Both the position numbers and the translations under genes were made by a program. Under the pieces are notes generated by a model. That model did no database searches. It was not told where the DNA came from and saw nothing but the letters and a program-made list of their open reading frames with translations. From the NCBI GenBank assembly GCA_016766635.1, contig CP068473.1, positions 62,001 through 126,000 of the forward strand: a stretch of 64,000 nucleotides of DNA. Direction: 5' to 3'. Every line of letters starts with the position of its first letter. The stretch's first letter is position 1. Source of the stretch: Candidatus Xiphinematobacter sp. Lineage in GTDB: Bacteria; Verrucomicrobiota; Verrucomicrobiia; Chthoniobacterales; Xiphinematobacteraceae. Shown piece by piece: positions 53,327-64,000 of the stretch.

Positions 53327-53974
53327 CTACGGAGCAAGGCGATCAATTACCCAAACATTCCGAGTATCTTTTCTATACTGTAAGCGATCATGTAGGCGAT
53401 GTTGTCCACCCTGCCAGAATTCAATTGTTTTCGGGGTTACGCAAAAGCCACCCCAAAAAGGAGGAACAGGAATTTCTCTTTCCCTAAATTTGCTCTCGAT
53501 GGCTTCCCACTCCCTTTCTAGGAACATCCGGGAGGGGACAATCTGGCTTTGAGGAGATGCCCAGGTGGATAGCTGGCTCTTGCGGGGACGGGAGAGAAAA
53601 TACTCGGAAGCTTCTGCTGGAGACAATGGCTGGGCCTTTCCAGTAATGATGACTTGGCGTTCTAAGAGTAACCAAGGAAACAACAGTGCAGCAGTCGCGT
53701 TCTTTTGCAGCTGGCTGGCCTTACGGCTCTTCAAGTTAGTGAAAAATATAAAGCCGCGTTGGTCTACCCTCTTTAACAAAACAGTCCGGAGGAGTGGGCT
53801 GCCATCTAAGTCAACGGTAGCTAGACTCATTGCGGTCGGCTCTGTTATCCTCGCGACGAAAGCCTCGTTAAGCCAGAGGAAAAACTGGTCTATGGGGTCA
53901 GGGGGCAGGTCTTTCTTGCGCAATCGTCCAAGACGGTAATCCTTCCGTTCTTCTGTGAAACTCTTTTCCTTCAT
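53327..53974 (-). CDS. pdxH: Pyridoxamine 5'-phosphate oxidase
   Basis: PdxH oxidises pyridoxine or pyridoxamine 5'-phosphate to PLP with FMN. The N-terminus has FFLWLNEAFVARITEPTAM. FMN contacts are in SPLLRTVLLKRVDQRGFIFFTN, and the C-terminus shows WGGFCVTPKTIEFWQGGQHRLHDR, a family signature. The length of 215 residues is normal. It supplies PLP to enzymes such as ArgD. The gene stands alone, convergent with the helicase gene. Confidence 0.94.
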   Translation of the reverse strand: MKEKSFTEERKDYRLGRLRKKDLPPDPIDQFFLWLNEAFVARITEPTAMSLATVDLDGSPLLRTVLLKRVDQRGFIFFTNLKSRKASQLQKNATAALLFPWLLLERQVIITGKAQPLSPAEASEYFLSRPRKSQLSTWASPQSQIVPSRMFLEREWEAIESKFREREIPVPPFWGGFCVTPKTIEFWQGGQHRLHDRLQYRKDTRNVWVIDRLAP

Positions 53975-54465
53975 GATCGGCGTTCTCGGCTATATGGAAA
54001 AAGCAATAGATTCTCCAGATTTCCTGGCTGCTCGTCGTAAATCCACCCGTAATAGCGCGTCGGGGGGGGAACCAGGCAATTTTTTGGCTGTTGGAGGAAA
54101 AGTAGAACCGAAAAGAGAGGGTCCAGATCTTAACGGGATGGCCGTGATCATCGACAGATTGCTTGGAAGACAGCGCTGAAGTACGATCCATGCAAAGTAA
54201 GGTCCAACGAATTAAATTGCTATATCGTAACCCGCTGTTATCTCCTCCCCATGCTCCGCACTAAGCGTCTGTTTTTCACACTCGGTCGCATAAAACAGTG
54301 GGCCGAAATGTTTCTCATCTTCTTCCGACATGGAAAAGCATGGGTGCCTGTCGTTCTCCTAGTTTTCTGCTTAGGCGTACCTCCACATGCACGTGGCGCA
54401 GAACGCTGCGGGGGACAGCGGTGCACACAAAGAGATAAGCTGGATCCTAAGCTTATTTATTCTGG
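53975..54465. other. 491-bp spacer between pdxH and the sugar-kinase pseudogene
   Basis: No confident gene. It holds the possible secreted mini-protein at 54251-54469 on the plus strand; the rest shows nothing. Confidence 0.4.
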
Positions 54466-54469
54466 CTAG
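54251..54469 (+). CDS. Possible short secreted protein or remnant
   Basis: A 72-codon frame starting at an ATG encodes a signal peptide-like segment AWVPVVLLVFCLGVPPHARG, with a plausible signal-peptidase site after ARGA, then a short polar, cysteine-containing tail. No family is recognised and there is no Shine-Dalgarno. It may be the truncated start of a lost exported protein. Confidence 0.25.
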   Translation: MLRTKRLFFTLGRIKQWAEMFLIFFRHGKAWVPVVLLVFCLGVPPHARGAERCGGQRCTQRDKLDPKLIYSG

Positions 54470-55403
54470 AAGGGAAACTGGCCCAGAGTACAAAGTGAAT
54501 TGTAGCGCCTCTCTATGTCCAGCCAAGTAAGCGTGCATAGACGCTCTAACCCGAAGGCCTCAACGCTGAAGCTGGCTAGGACCGTGCCATAGATAACAGC
54601 TAGACGCAACTTTTCGAAAGTAATTCCAGAAGAGTTCTTTTCATTGCAGGCATTGGCAAGGTAGCCTATCATCCTTCCCCCCCGCGAAACTGTCCCCAGC
54701 ACCGGTGGGATCACGGACCGCTCCTAATGGATATGCTGGACAACTGAAGAGGGAGTTTTTTCCAAGAAGCAAAGCTCCGTGTTCTCCCTTGCTGAGAACT
54801 ACGAATTCTGGTCCTAGCTCAAGGATAAGATTACCGGCGCGTACTAAGTCTGTCACCCCAGTCAGTTCCCGTGCCTCGTGCTCGTTAAGAATAAGCATAT
54901 CCGCGTATCTTAGCAAGGACAGCAAAGTTTTCCTGGCCTCTTTTATCCAAAAATCCATGGTATTTGCTGCGATAAAGAGGGGCGATTGCACTTGACCTAG
55001 GGTATATTTCTGGAGTTTCGGTGAAACGTTGGCTAGTAACAGTAACACATACGGAGTAGTCTGGTAGACTCTAGGAAGAGTTGGGGGAGAAATCTTGAAG
55101 CACGTTTAGCCTCGTAGAAATTGTTGTTCTCCCGTCCATGTTAGTATGGCACACTACGGACTACTGGAAGGTTTTTCCTTTTGCAACCTGCAATCCATCC
55201 AGACCAACTGATCTGGAGGCTAGCAAGCTCCAGTATTCTTCTGGGAAATCTTCACCTACAACTCCTACAAGGCGTACTGGGGAAAAAAGCTAGCTGCGAT
55301 AGTAGAATAAGAAGCCGAACCACCTAGCAGCTTCTGCCTTTCCTGATAGGGCGTCTTGACGTGGTCCATGGCAACAGACCCAAATGACAAGTACAGGTGG
55401 CAT
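54466..55403 (-). pseudogene. PfkB-family sugar/nucleoside kinase, multiply frameshifted
   Basis: Pieces of one ribokinase-like protein are found in order but in different frames. MPPVLVI and then GSVAMDHVKTPYQER run to GGSASYSTIAASFF near 55290. VRLVGVVGEDFPEEYWSLL runs up to an in-frame TAG after GKTFQ. HTNMDGRTTISTRLNVLQDF follows, then a shift near 55080. VLLLLANVSPKLQKYTLGQV and LILNEHEARELTGVTDL lead to the catalytic DPTGAGDSFAGG. A shift at a G7 run (54677-54683) precedes GYLANACNEKNS and FGLERLCTLTWLDIERRY. At least four frame changes and one stop make it non-functional. It lies 16 bp after tpiA, at the end of gap-pgk-tpiA. Confidence 0.9.
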
Positions 55404-55419
55404 AGGCCTCTATACTACC

Positions 55420-56190
55420 CTAGGGTAGCTCGTTAGCAGCCTTTATTATGTCTGCGAACTTACGTGCTTCTAAACTAGCCCTACCTACAAGCACCCCATC
55501 AATATCTGGCTGTGAGAGAAACTCGACTACATTGGCAGCGTGAACATTTCCTCCGTATTGGATCGGAATTTTTACGGCGATCGCTGAATCAAAAAGGTGC
55601 GTGAGAACGCAACGGATGAAGGTGTGTGACTGCTGTGCCTGTTCCGGGGTCGCGCTCTGTTCCGCACCAATAGCCCAAACAGGCTCGTAAGCAACCACAA
55701 TGCTTTCTAACTTTGAGGACTCTACTTCTTGTAGAGCAACGCGTAGCTGGTGCTCCAAAACTTCTTTTTCTTTCCCAGCATCTCGTTGCCCCCGAGTTTC
55801 TCCGATACAAAGGATGGGACACAGTCTATAGTGCAAAGCCGCGCATACTTTCCTAGCAATTAGAACATCACTTTCCCCAAAAATCTGCCGACGTTCGCTG
55901 TGTCCCAAGAGAACATATTGGACAAATAGTTCCCTAAGCATTGTAGGGCTAATCTCTCCAGTATAGGCTCCAGATTCCTCATAAAACATATTTTGTGCAG
56001 CAAGACGGATTCTTTGAGAAGCACGAGCGTTAAGCTCAGAAAGTTTTGCTAGCGCCGTAGCAGGAGGAGCAATGAGGATTTCGAATCGGTTGTTTCGTGG
56101 AACTTCGGCAGAAAAAGCGCGATAGAAATTCTCAGTTTCTGTCACTGTCATGTACATCTTCCAGTTAGCGGCAATAATTTTCTTGCGCAT
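55420..56190 (-). CDS. tpiA: Triosephosphate isomerase
   Basis: TpiA interconverts dihydroxyacetone phosphate and glyceraldehyde 3-phosphate. The catalytic lysine is Lys11 in AANWKMYM. The electrophilic histidine is in YVLLGHSERRQIFGE and the catalytic base in IVVAYEPVWAIGAEQ. The phosphate loop ends IQYGGNVHAANV and GVLVGRASLEA. The length of 256 residues is normal. It follows pgk by 8 bp in the gap-pgk-tpiA unit. Confidence 0.96.
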   Translation of the reverse strand: MRKKIIAANWKMYMTVTETENFYRAFSAEVPRNNRFEILIAPPATALAKLSELNARASQRIRLAAQNMFYEESGAYTGEISPTMLRELFVQYVLLGHSERRQIFGESDVLIARKVCAALHYRLCPILCIGETRGQRDAGKEKEVLEHQLRVALQEVESSKLESIVVAYEPVWAIGAEQSATPEQAQQSHTFIRCVLTHLFDSAIAVKIPIQYGGNVHAANVVEFLSQPDIDGVLVGRASLEARKFADIIKAANELP

Positions 56191-56198
56191 GAGCTGCC

Positions 56199-58467
<2,269 letters not shown>

Positions 58468-58521
58468 TTAGTCTAAAAATACATGAGCCCAAAGGAGTAC
58501 ATTTCTCTCTCCGGAAGAACG

Positions 58522-59082
58522 TCAGTGAGCAGCATGGTGGGCGCTATTGTGCTTCCAAGTGGCAACATCCTCCATAATCTTTGATGTGACCTCCTCGTGG
58601 GTCAGATGGGAGGAGTCGATGTAGAGATCCGAGAGTCCACGGTACAACCCCCTCCGTAAGTCCAAGAGGGAGGTGAATTTCTTCCATGGATTCTCCTCAC
58701 CCTGAAGCAAGGGACGCTCCTTGGAGCGCATGGCACGCTCAAAAAGTGTACCCGCAGTAGCATCTAGCCAAACTACTATCCCCATCTTCCGTAGCAAAAC
58801 ACGGTTCTCCTCTCGAAGCACGATCCCGCCTCCAGTGGAAAGAATCATTCCCTGCTGGCCGGATAGGCGACGCAATGTACAGGACTCCCAGTTCCGAAAC
58901 CCCTCTTCACCCTCGCGGTAGAAAAGGGTACAAAGAGCCAACCCGCAAGCGTCGACGATTTCCTTGTCAATGTCTATAAAACGCTTCCCTTGTGAGATAG
59001 CAAGCTGCCTACCCACTGAGCTCTTTCCCGAACCCATAAATCCAATAAGAAGAATGTTGTCCAACACTTGTCCAGGCTGCAT
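58522..59082 (-). CDS. aroK: Shikimate kinase
   Basis: AroK phosphorylates shikimate on the way to chorismate and aromatic amino acids. The Walker A motif is LIGFMGSGKSSVGRQLA with Lys20. The shikimate-binding aspartate lies in RFIDIDKEIVDACG, and STGGGIVLREENR and AMRSKERPLL complete the site. The length of 186 residues is normal. It lies 60 bp upstream of gap on the same strand. Together with leuA, argD and argF it shows that amino-acid synthesis is partly kept. Confidence 0.93.
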   Translation of the reverse strand: MQPGQVLDNILLIGFMGSGKSSVGRQLAISQGKRFIDIDKEIVDACGLALCTLFYREGEEGFRNWESCTLRRLSGQQGMILSTGGGIVLREENRVLLRKMGIVVWLDATAGTLFERAMRSKERPLLQGEENPWKKFTSLLDLRRGLYRGLSDLYIDSSHLTHEEVTSKIMEDVATWKHNSAHHAAH

Positions 59083-59664
59083 AATCTCTTATAGTCGTTT
59101 CATTCTTACAGTTGTTGCAGACAGCTAATTGTATTAATTAATTTGCTGCGCAGGGCAGCTCCGCAATTCTACGGATCTATCCTGCTCGACGAGCAGAACA
59201 AAACTACTTTTGAGCTGCCACAGGTATCTTTTACGGTCCATAGCGTCAAGGATGGATGTGGAGACTATAATAAAAAGTGCGAGACGGGCCCTATCCCCCA
59301 GCTGGGAAGAGCTTCTCCCACATGTTCCGTTCTTTAGGGAGCTGCGGGGTTTGATGGAATTGATTATGGGGTTCTGCCTGGAAAAATAATCACCCCCCTA
59401 CCCTAGGGTGCGATCTGTGGCTGCATTTGCAATGTTTTAATTGCCTAGACTAGGCGTAGGTAGTTGGTAGGCATCGCGTTCTTGATGCCGTTACTGCTAC
59501 TATAGTCCTATAGGATATAGGAGGGTACTATAGGAGAGTAGAAGAAGGGACTGGAATCCCTGCTCGTACGAGAGTTAGTTCACTTCTGACAAAAAAATTC
59601 ATCCCCCGTTGGTACTTCCAATATTCCAAAAAGAGAAGAGCAATAGACAGACAAGGGAGATACG
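59083..59664. other. 582-bp divergent spacer between aroK and tsaC
   Basis: No gene is recognised. It should hold promoters for both flanking genes. Around 59498-59540 the short words CTATAG/CCTATAGG recur several times, including the self-complementary TCCTATAGGA. Confidence 0.45.
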
Positions 59665-60645
59665 ATGAAAACCCATGTGGTCTCTGTAGAAACAGAAGGA
59701 GGATATGTAGAGGAGGCTGTCTATTGGCTTACAGAAGGAGAAGTAGTTGCCCTCCCTACAGAGACAGTATATGGTCTGGCAGCTGATGCCTTAAATCCGG
59801 TAGCTTGTGCTAGAATATTTGAAGCTAAGGAGCGCCCGCTTTATAATCCACTAATCGTTCACTTGCCGACAGTCAGTTGGTTAAGGTCCCTTTGTACATT
59901 CCCCCGGCTTGCGCAACGTTTGGTAGAGACTTTTTGGCCAGGTCCACTGACGTTGGTTTTGCCTCGCACCTCAACGGTGCCGGATATTGTGACCGCAGGG
60001 CAGAGCAGGGTGGCGGTACGGATGAGCGCACATCCCGTATTCCAGAAAATTGCCCAGAGGTTAGAGCGCCCTTTAGCTGCACCAAGCGCCAACCGTTTCG
60101 GGAGGATCAGTCCTACACGAGCTGTTCACGTTTTGTCTGAACTTAACGGTAGGATTCCGCTGGTAGTCGATGGTGGGCCCTGTTTACATGGTATCGAATC
60201 TACCATTGTCTCTCTTCAAGCAGATCGCCTATTTTTGCACCGGAATGGCCCAATAACAAGAGAAGAACTAGAAGCATTTTCTCCTGTGGAAGATTCCCTG
60301 GGGAAGATGATAATAGCACCAGGATCGCTTAAAAGCCATTACGCACCGAAAACTCCCTGTCAATTCTGGGACGGCGCTCCGCCACCTAGTGGGATACGAA
60401 CAGGATTGCTTGCTTGGAAATCTTCTGGGGAGAACTTCTCGGTTGTCGTGCATTTAAGCCGCCGCTATGACCTTCGTGAGGCAGCGGCTAAACTTTATGT
60501 CGGCTTGCGAGAACTGGATGAATATGGAGTAGAACTTATTCTTTTCGAGCGCCTTCCTATGCAGGGAGGTTTAGGAGCAGCCATTATGGAAAGACTCACA
60601 AAGGCCACCTTGGCTTTCGGAAAGCGTTTTTTTTCCAATGGCTAA
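59665..60645 (+). CDS. tsaC: Threonylcarbamoyl-AMP synthase (Sua5/YrdC/YwlC)
   Basis: The enzyme makes threonylcarbamoyl-AMP for the t6A modification of ANN-decoding tRNAs. The YrdC fold shows VVALPTETVYGLAADALN, EAKERPLYNPLIVHL, FWPGPLTLVLPR, VAVRMSAHP and PLAAPSANRFGRISPT. The linker APGSLKSHYAPKTP and a ~100-residue C-terminal Sua5 domain make this the long form (326 residues). Its 3' end overlaps the murJ start by 8 bp, so the genes are coupled. Confidence 0.92.
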   Translation: MKTHVVSVETEGGYVEEAVYWLTEGEVVALPTETVYGLAADALNPVACARIFEAKERPLYNPLIVHLPTVSWLRSLCTFPRLAQRLVETFWPGPLTLVLPRTSTVPDIVTAGQSRVAVRMSAHPVFQKIAQRLERPLAAPSANRFGRISPTRAVHVLSELNGRIPLVVDGGPCLHGIESTIVSLQADRLFLHRNGPITREELEAFSPVEDSLGKMIIAPGSLKSHYAPKTPCQFWDGAPPPSGIRTGLLAWKSSGENFSVVVHLSRRYDLREAAAKLYVGLRELDEYGVELILFERLPMQGGLGAAIMERLTKATLAFGKRFFSNG

Positions 60646-62227
60646 ACGATACTCCGGCATCCGGACGGCAGGCATCGTGGCTGGTGCAATCCTTTTCGGA
60701 AGGATCATTGGCTTACTAAGAGAGTTGACTTTAGCATCCCTTTTTGGAGCTGGACGCAGCATGGACGCCTTTCTTACAGCGTTCCGTACTCCTAATCTTT
60801 TACGAGATTTGTTTGCAGAAGGGGCGCTATCTACAACCTTTATAACTCTTTTTTCCAGAAAAGTGGCAAAGGAGGGCAAAAAATCTGCGTGGCTCCTGGC
60901 ATCTCGCGTGATTATGTGGGTCACAACATTCATGAGCACAATCGTACTGCTTGGTATTATTGGAGCTCAACCTATCGTTGGAATGCTCGCTCCTGGATTC
61001 CCTGAGCACAAAGCACAACTAACCATTTTGCTGTGTCGGATTATGTTTCCGTTCATTTTGTTGGTTTCACTGGCCGCACTGGTGATGGGAATGCTCAACG
61101 TCAGTAACGTTTTTGGCATTCCTGCCATAGCATCAAGCTTTTTCAATCTGGGGTTCGTTGGCGGAGGGGTATTTCTTAGTTGGCTGCTAGATCCCTCTTT
61201 TGGGGAAAGGTCACTAGTTGGCCTGGCTATAGGAGTTCTAATAGGTGGAGCACTTCAACTTATCATACAGCTTCCCTCCTTACAGAGGGCTGGATTTTCC
61301 TTCTATCTAGTCCGCACTTGCCAATGGCATTGCGACCCAGATCTACGGGCTATTCTAAAACTGATGGCTCCAGCTACCCTTGCTGCTAGTGCAGTCCAGG
61401 TTAATGTAATGGTTAACACCATTTTCGCCTCTTGGCTGGAAGATGGAACTATCAGTTGGTTGACTTGCGCTTTCCGCCTAATGCAGTTTCCACTCGGTGT
61501 TTTTGGTGTAGCAGTGGCAACGGTTACCCTGCCGGCGGTATCTAGGCTGGCAGCCGATAGAAAAATAACCCTTCTACGGGAAACACTAGCTAGGGCAATG
61601 CGTTTGTCGGTCTTTCTCACTCTTCCTTCAGCAGTCGGGCTTATTTTTCTAGCCACCCCTATTGTTAGCTTGGTTTATCAACACGGAAAATTTGGCCCGG
61701 ATGACACCTTACATACCGCAATAGCTCTACAATTGTACGCATTAGGTTTGGTCAGCTATTCTTGCATTAAAGTACTTTTCCCTGCCTTCTACGCCCTTGG
61801 TTGCAAGTGGGAGCCTGCATTTGTTAGTCTTCTGTCTATTGGGCTCAATTTGCTTCTCAATTGGTTGCTTACTTTCCAGTTCGGTCTTGGCTATCGTGGT
61901 CTCGCACTTTCCACAGCTCTGTCGGCTTGTTTTAATTTTGTGGCTCTCTATTGCAGAATGAGGCCTTATATTGGGGGCCTGGAAAGCCTGCAGTTCATCT
62001 CTACAGTTTTACGTACGCTCGTTTCTGCGCTGGCCATGGCGATAGCCTGTTGGGGGCTAACCCATCTGGGAAGTGGATGGATTTCCTCTCCTCATCTCTG
62101 GGTGCGCGGCGTGTCGCTACTAACTATTGTTTGCGCAGCTGCCTTGTTCTACCTGGGAACATGCCGGGTTTTAAGAATGGAAGAGATCTGCTCTGTATAT
62201 ACATACTTACAGGCAACTTACTTATGA
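60638..62227 (+). CDS. murJ: Lipid II flippase MurJ
   Basis: MurJ moves lipid II across the inner membrane for peptidoglycan synthesis. The 529-residue MOP-family protein has about 14 hydrophobic helices. Signature parts: SGIRTAGIVAGAILFGRIIGL then REL, MDAFLTAFRTPNLLRDLFAEGALS, and RIMFPFILLVSLAALVMGMLN. MQFPLGVFGVAVATVTLP and LVYQHGKFGPDDT lie in the second half. The ATG overlaps the end of tsaC. Retention with the D,D-carboxypeptidase indicates that a peptidoglycan wall is kept. Confidence 0.93.
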   Translation: MAKRYSGIRTAGIVAGAILFGRIIGLLRELTLASLFGAGRSMDAFLTAFRTPNLLRDLFAEGALSTTFITLFSRKVAKEGKKSAWLLASRVIMWVTTFMSTIVLLGIIGAQPIVGMLAPGFPEHKAQLTILLCRIMFPFILLVSLAALVMGMLNVSNVFGIPAIASSFFNLGFVGGGVFLSWLLDPSFGERSLVGLAIGVLIGGALQLIIQLPSLQRAGFSFYLVRTCQWHCDPDLRAILKLMAPATLAASAVQVNVMVNTIFASWLEDGTISWLTCAFRLMQFPLGVFGVAVATVTLPAVSRLAADRKITLLRETLARAMRLSVFLTLPSAVGLIFLATPIVSLVYQHGKFGPDDTLHTAIALQLYALGLVSYSCIKVLFPAFYALGCKWEPAFVSLLSIGLNLLLNWLLTFQFGLGYRGLALSTALSACFNFVALYCRMRPYIGGLESLQFISTVLRTLVSALAMAIACWGLTHLGSGWISSPHLWVRGVSLLTIVCAAALFYLGTCRVLRMEEICSVYTYLQATYL

Positions 62228-62328
62228 CTTACCCGTGGGCGGCTCAAACCAGGATCGTTACTTCCCTCTCGTGGGAATAATGGATGCTAGGCGCCCCCAC
62301 TCCTTGCCACCATAGAAGAATGACAAAT

Positions 62329-63213
62329 CTACAAGGATAACCCATGGATTTGACGACATGCTTTGACGGTATTGGAAAGAAGCATAGCTATTGTCATTGG
62401 GCCTACCCCACCGGGAGATGGGGTAATCAGTGAGCACTTAGGGGCGACTTGCTTGAAATGGACATCGCCGACTAGGCGGTGTCTTGGGGTACCTGGGCAT
62501 TCTATGCGATTAATTCCAACGTCGATCACTACTGCACCCTCACAAACATGTCGTCCATCGAGAAAGTGAGGGCGCCCTATGGCGGAGATGAGAATATCGG
62601 CTTGGCGGGTGATTCTTTCTAAATTGCGAGTGAGTGAGTGGACCACCGTGACTGTAGCATTTCCTCCAATTCCTTTTGACATGAGCAGAAGTGACATGGG
62701 TTTTCCAACAATTCTGCTGCGCCCTAGAATGACGGCGTGGGCGCTGCTGGTGGGGACCTGATACTCTAGGAGCAGGCGTCTACATCCGAGTGGGGTACAA
62801 GGGACCAACCCAGAGGGATCCCCTAGCACAAGTTTTGCAACATTGATGGGATGGAATCCGTCTACGTCCTTTCTTGGATCAATAGCGCGCGCAATCTCAA
62901 TTTCGTTGAGATGGGGAGGGGTGGGAGACTGGACAAGGATACCATGAATCTTCGGATCATCGTTTAGTGTGGCAATGCGGGTAAGCAACTCTTGTTGAGT
63001 GATGGTATCTGGAAGCTCTAGCCTAAGTGAGTAAAGTCCTAGTCTGGTACATTGCTCGGTCTTCTTCCTAACGTACACTCGCGAGGTCGGTTGGTTGCCA
63101 ACCAGGATGACTGCTAGTCCTGGGCGTATCCCATAGGAGGAGAGCGCTGCAATCCTGATACGAGTTTCCTCGTGAACTTTTTCTGCGACACTAATTCCGT
63201 CAATCAGCCCCAT
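62329..63213 (-). CDS. folD: Bifunctional methylene-THF dehydrogenase / methenyl-THF cyclohydrolase
   Basis: FolD interconverts 5,10-methylene-THF and 10-formyl-THF with NADP+. The catalytic site is SRVYVRKKTEQCTRLG. HGILVQSPTPPHLNE, DVDGFHPINVAKL, VILGRSRIVGKPMSLLL and the closing ITPSPGGVGPMTIAMLL are family signatures. The length of 294 residues is normal. In this order (acyltransferase then folD) the start overlaps the upstream gene by 14 bp. With folC it keeps one-carbon metabolism. Confidence 0.94.
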   Translation of the reverse strand: MGLIDGISVAEKVHEETRIRIAALSSYGIRPGLAVILVGNQPTSRVYVRKKTEQCTRLGLYSLRLELPDTITQQELLTRIATLNDDPKIHGILVQSPTPPHLNEIEIARAIDPRKDVDGFHPINVAKLVLGDPSGLVPCTPLGCRRLLLEYQVPTSSAHAVILGRSRIVGKPMSLLLMSKGIGGNATVTVVHSLTRNLERITRQADILISAIGRPHFLDGRHVCEGAVVIDVGINRIECPGTPRHRLVGDVHFKQVAPKCSLITPSPGGVGPMTIAMLLSNTVKACRQIHGLSL

Positions 63214-63850
63214 TTTTTAGCAAAGCCTCGATGCGGGCACGTTCAGCTTCTAGAGTTCCTTCCCCACTACCCTTAGCGACCATTTCATAGGGTGCGATAA
63301 CTATCCCCACTCGCGAAAAAGGGAGAGGAATCCGGAACCTATCCCAGCTTCTAAGGGTGATAGCATGGGAGAAGTAGGCATGTACAGGGAGGATGCGAGC
63401 CTCTGTAGTACTGGCAAGGAAAAGTGGGCCTGGATGAAGATAGTATCGTGGACCACGAGGGCCATCAGGGGTGATGGCGATGTCAAATCCTTGTTGCAAC
63501 TTTGTAGTGAGCTCCAAGAGTGCTTGAGAACCGCGGCGGGAACTCGATCCCCGCACTGTTCCTATGCGGAAAGCAGCCATAATTGCAGCAAGGATTTCTC
63601 CATCCCGGCTCGGGCTAGCGAGCACAAAGACGCCCCGCCGACAAGCAGGGTATTTCCGCAAGAAGGCTAGAGCAACGGCAAAAATTCGATCGTGCCAGAA
63701 AGTAATGATCACCGGAAAACTGGGGGGGGCTACTGTAAATCCTGAGTGATCTTCCAGCTGCAGGCGCAGCGTAGCAAGTATAACGCGACTTAGCAGGCCA
63801 ACGATACTGGTGAGGAATTTTTTTCCAAGAGTCATGAAATACCGCACCAT
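63200..63850 (-). CDS. DUF374-family lysophospholipid acyltransferase-like protein
   Basis: The 216-residue protein contains PVIITFWHDRIFAVALAFL (HX4-type catalytic histidine), GVFVLASPSRDGEI, TVRGSSSRRGSQALLEL and DIAITPDGPRGPRYYLHPG. This is the set of motifs of the DUF374/LpxL-like acyltransferases that act on lipid A or phospholipids at the inner membrane. An N-terminal hydrophobic helix (TSIVGLLSRVILATL) would anchor it. The acyl acceptor is not known. Its end overlaps the folD start by 14 bp. Confidence 0.8.
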   Translation of the reverse strand: MVRYFMTLGKKFLTSIVGLLSRVILATLRLQLEDHSGFTVAPPSFPVIITFWHDRIFAVALAFLRKYPACRRGVFVLASPSRDGEILAAIMAAFRIGTVRGSSSRRGSQALLELTTKLQQGFDIAITPDGPRGPRYYLHPGPLFLASTTEARILPVHAYFSHAITLRSWDRFRIPLPFSRVGIVIAPYEMVAKGSGEGTLEAERARIEALLKNGAD

Positions 63851-63932
63851 GAAGTAAAGCAGAGATAGCTCAGACTACGTGTCACCGCGTTCCAGTATTC
63901 TTCCTATTCCACGCTTGTAACGAGATGGTAAC

Positions 63933-64000
63933 ATGATGAGTCTTCTGGCCAGGATTTCAACTACATTGCTTTGCTTTATTATGCTTGGCACACCGGGAGC
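63933..64000 (+). CDS. Start of a probable exported protein (3' partial)
   Basis: Two adjacent ATGs (63933 and 63936) open a frame that runs off the window. It encodes a signal peptide-like sequence MSLLARISTTLLCFIMLGTP. Only about 22 codons are visible, so no family can be named. The preceding spacer is divergent from the DUF374 gene. Confidence 0.35.
   Translation, partial: MMSLLARISTTLLCFIMLGTPG

Overview
The window looks like a chromosome segment of a host-associated Verrucomicrobium with a shrinking genome. A nematode endosymbiont of the Candidatus Xiphinematobacter type is my best guess. That is an inference from gene content, gene order and the decay described below; no search was run. 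Outer-membrane and LPS functions (an LptD-like barrel, gmhA, GT9 and GT4 glycosyltransferases, ExbB/ExbD, a DUF374 acyltransferase) show a diderm. The block prs-rplY-pth-rpsF-ssb-rplI-dnaB, the accD-folC pair and several proteins that I associate with Verrucomicrobia fit that phylum. There is no rRNA, IS element, prophage or CRISPR array. Three tRNA genes are present (Gln-CTG, Ser-CGA, His-GTG), all without an encoded CCA.

Layout. 0-3 kb: end of an LptD-like barrel, ugd, a CPBP-family membrane protease. 3-7 kb: accD-folC (+) facing plsY-gpsA (-). 7.7-13 kb: prs through dnaB. 13-21 kb: a pterin carbinolamine dehydratase, a TPR protein, tRNA-Gln, a peroxiredoxin coupled to aconitase, rpoA-rplQ, gmhA. 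21.0-22.6 kb: a 1.6-kb block with no recognisable gene. 22.6-30 kb: leuA, an orphan PAS histidine kinase, GTP-type PEP carboxykinase, a glycosyltransferase-like protein, tRNA-Ser, accA. 31-40 kb: a conserved hypothetical, ispH, a small membrane protein, a CbiX-type chelatase, GT9 and GT4 transferases, then Trm112-like/thrS/infC/HAD phosphatase on the minus strand. 40-48 kb: an unrecognised membrane ORF, exbB-exbD, a nitroreductase, tRNA-His, ligA-argD-argF. 48-54 kb: a DR2241-like Fe-S protein coupled to an amidohydrolase, a D,D-carboxypeptidase, a UvrD-type helicase, pdxH. 54-59 kb: gap-pgk-tpiA followed by a clearly broken PfkB-family sugar kinase, and aroK. 59.6-64 kb: tsaC-murJ, then the DUF374 acyltransferase and folD, and the first codons of a probable secreted protein.

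Together the genes cover core information processing, fatty-acid, phospholipid and cell-wall synthesis, isoprenoid and folate metabolism, lower glycolysis/gluconeogenesis, and parts of arginine, leucine and shikimate synthesis. Retained amino-acid steps next to decaying genes and long empty spacers fit a nutritional symbiont.

The most interesting signals are: a protein I remember as a single chain in Deinococcus (DR2241) apparently split into two loci; an 11-G tract inside an LPS glycosyltransferase; an AUU start on infC with a perfect Shine-Dalgarno; a multi-lesion sugar-kinase pseudogene; two genes whose C-termini run into convergent neighbours; a suspicious 5' end on accA; and repeated exact 10-18 nt tandem duplications confined to spacers.
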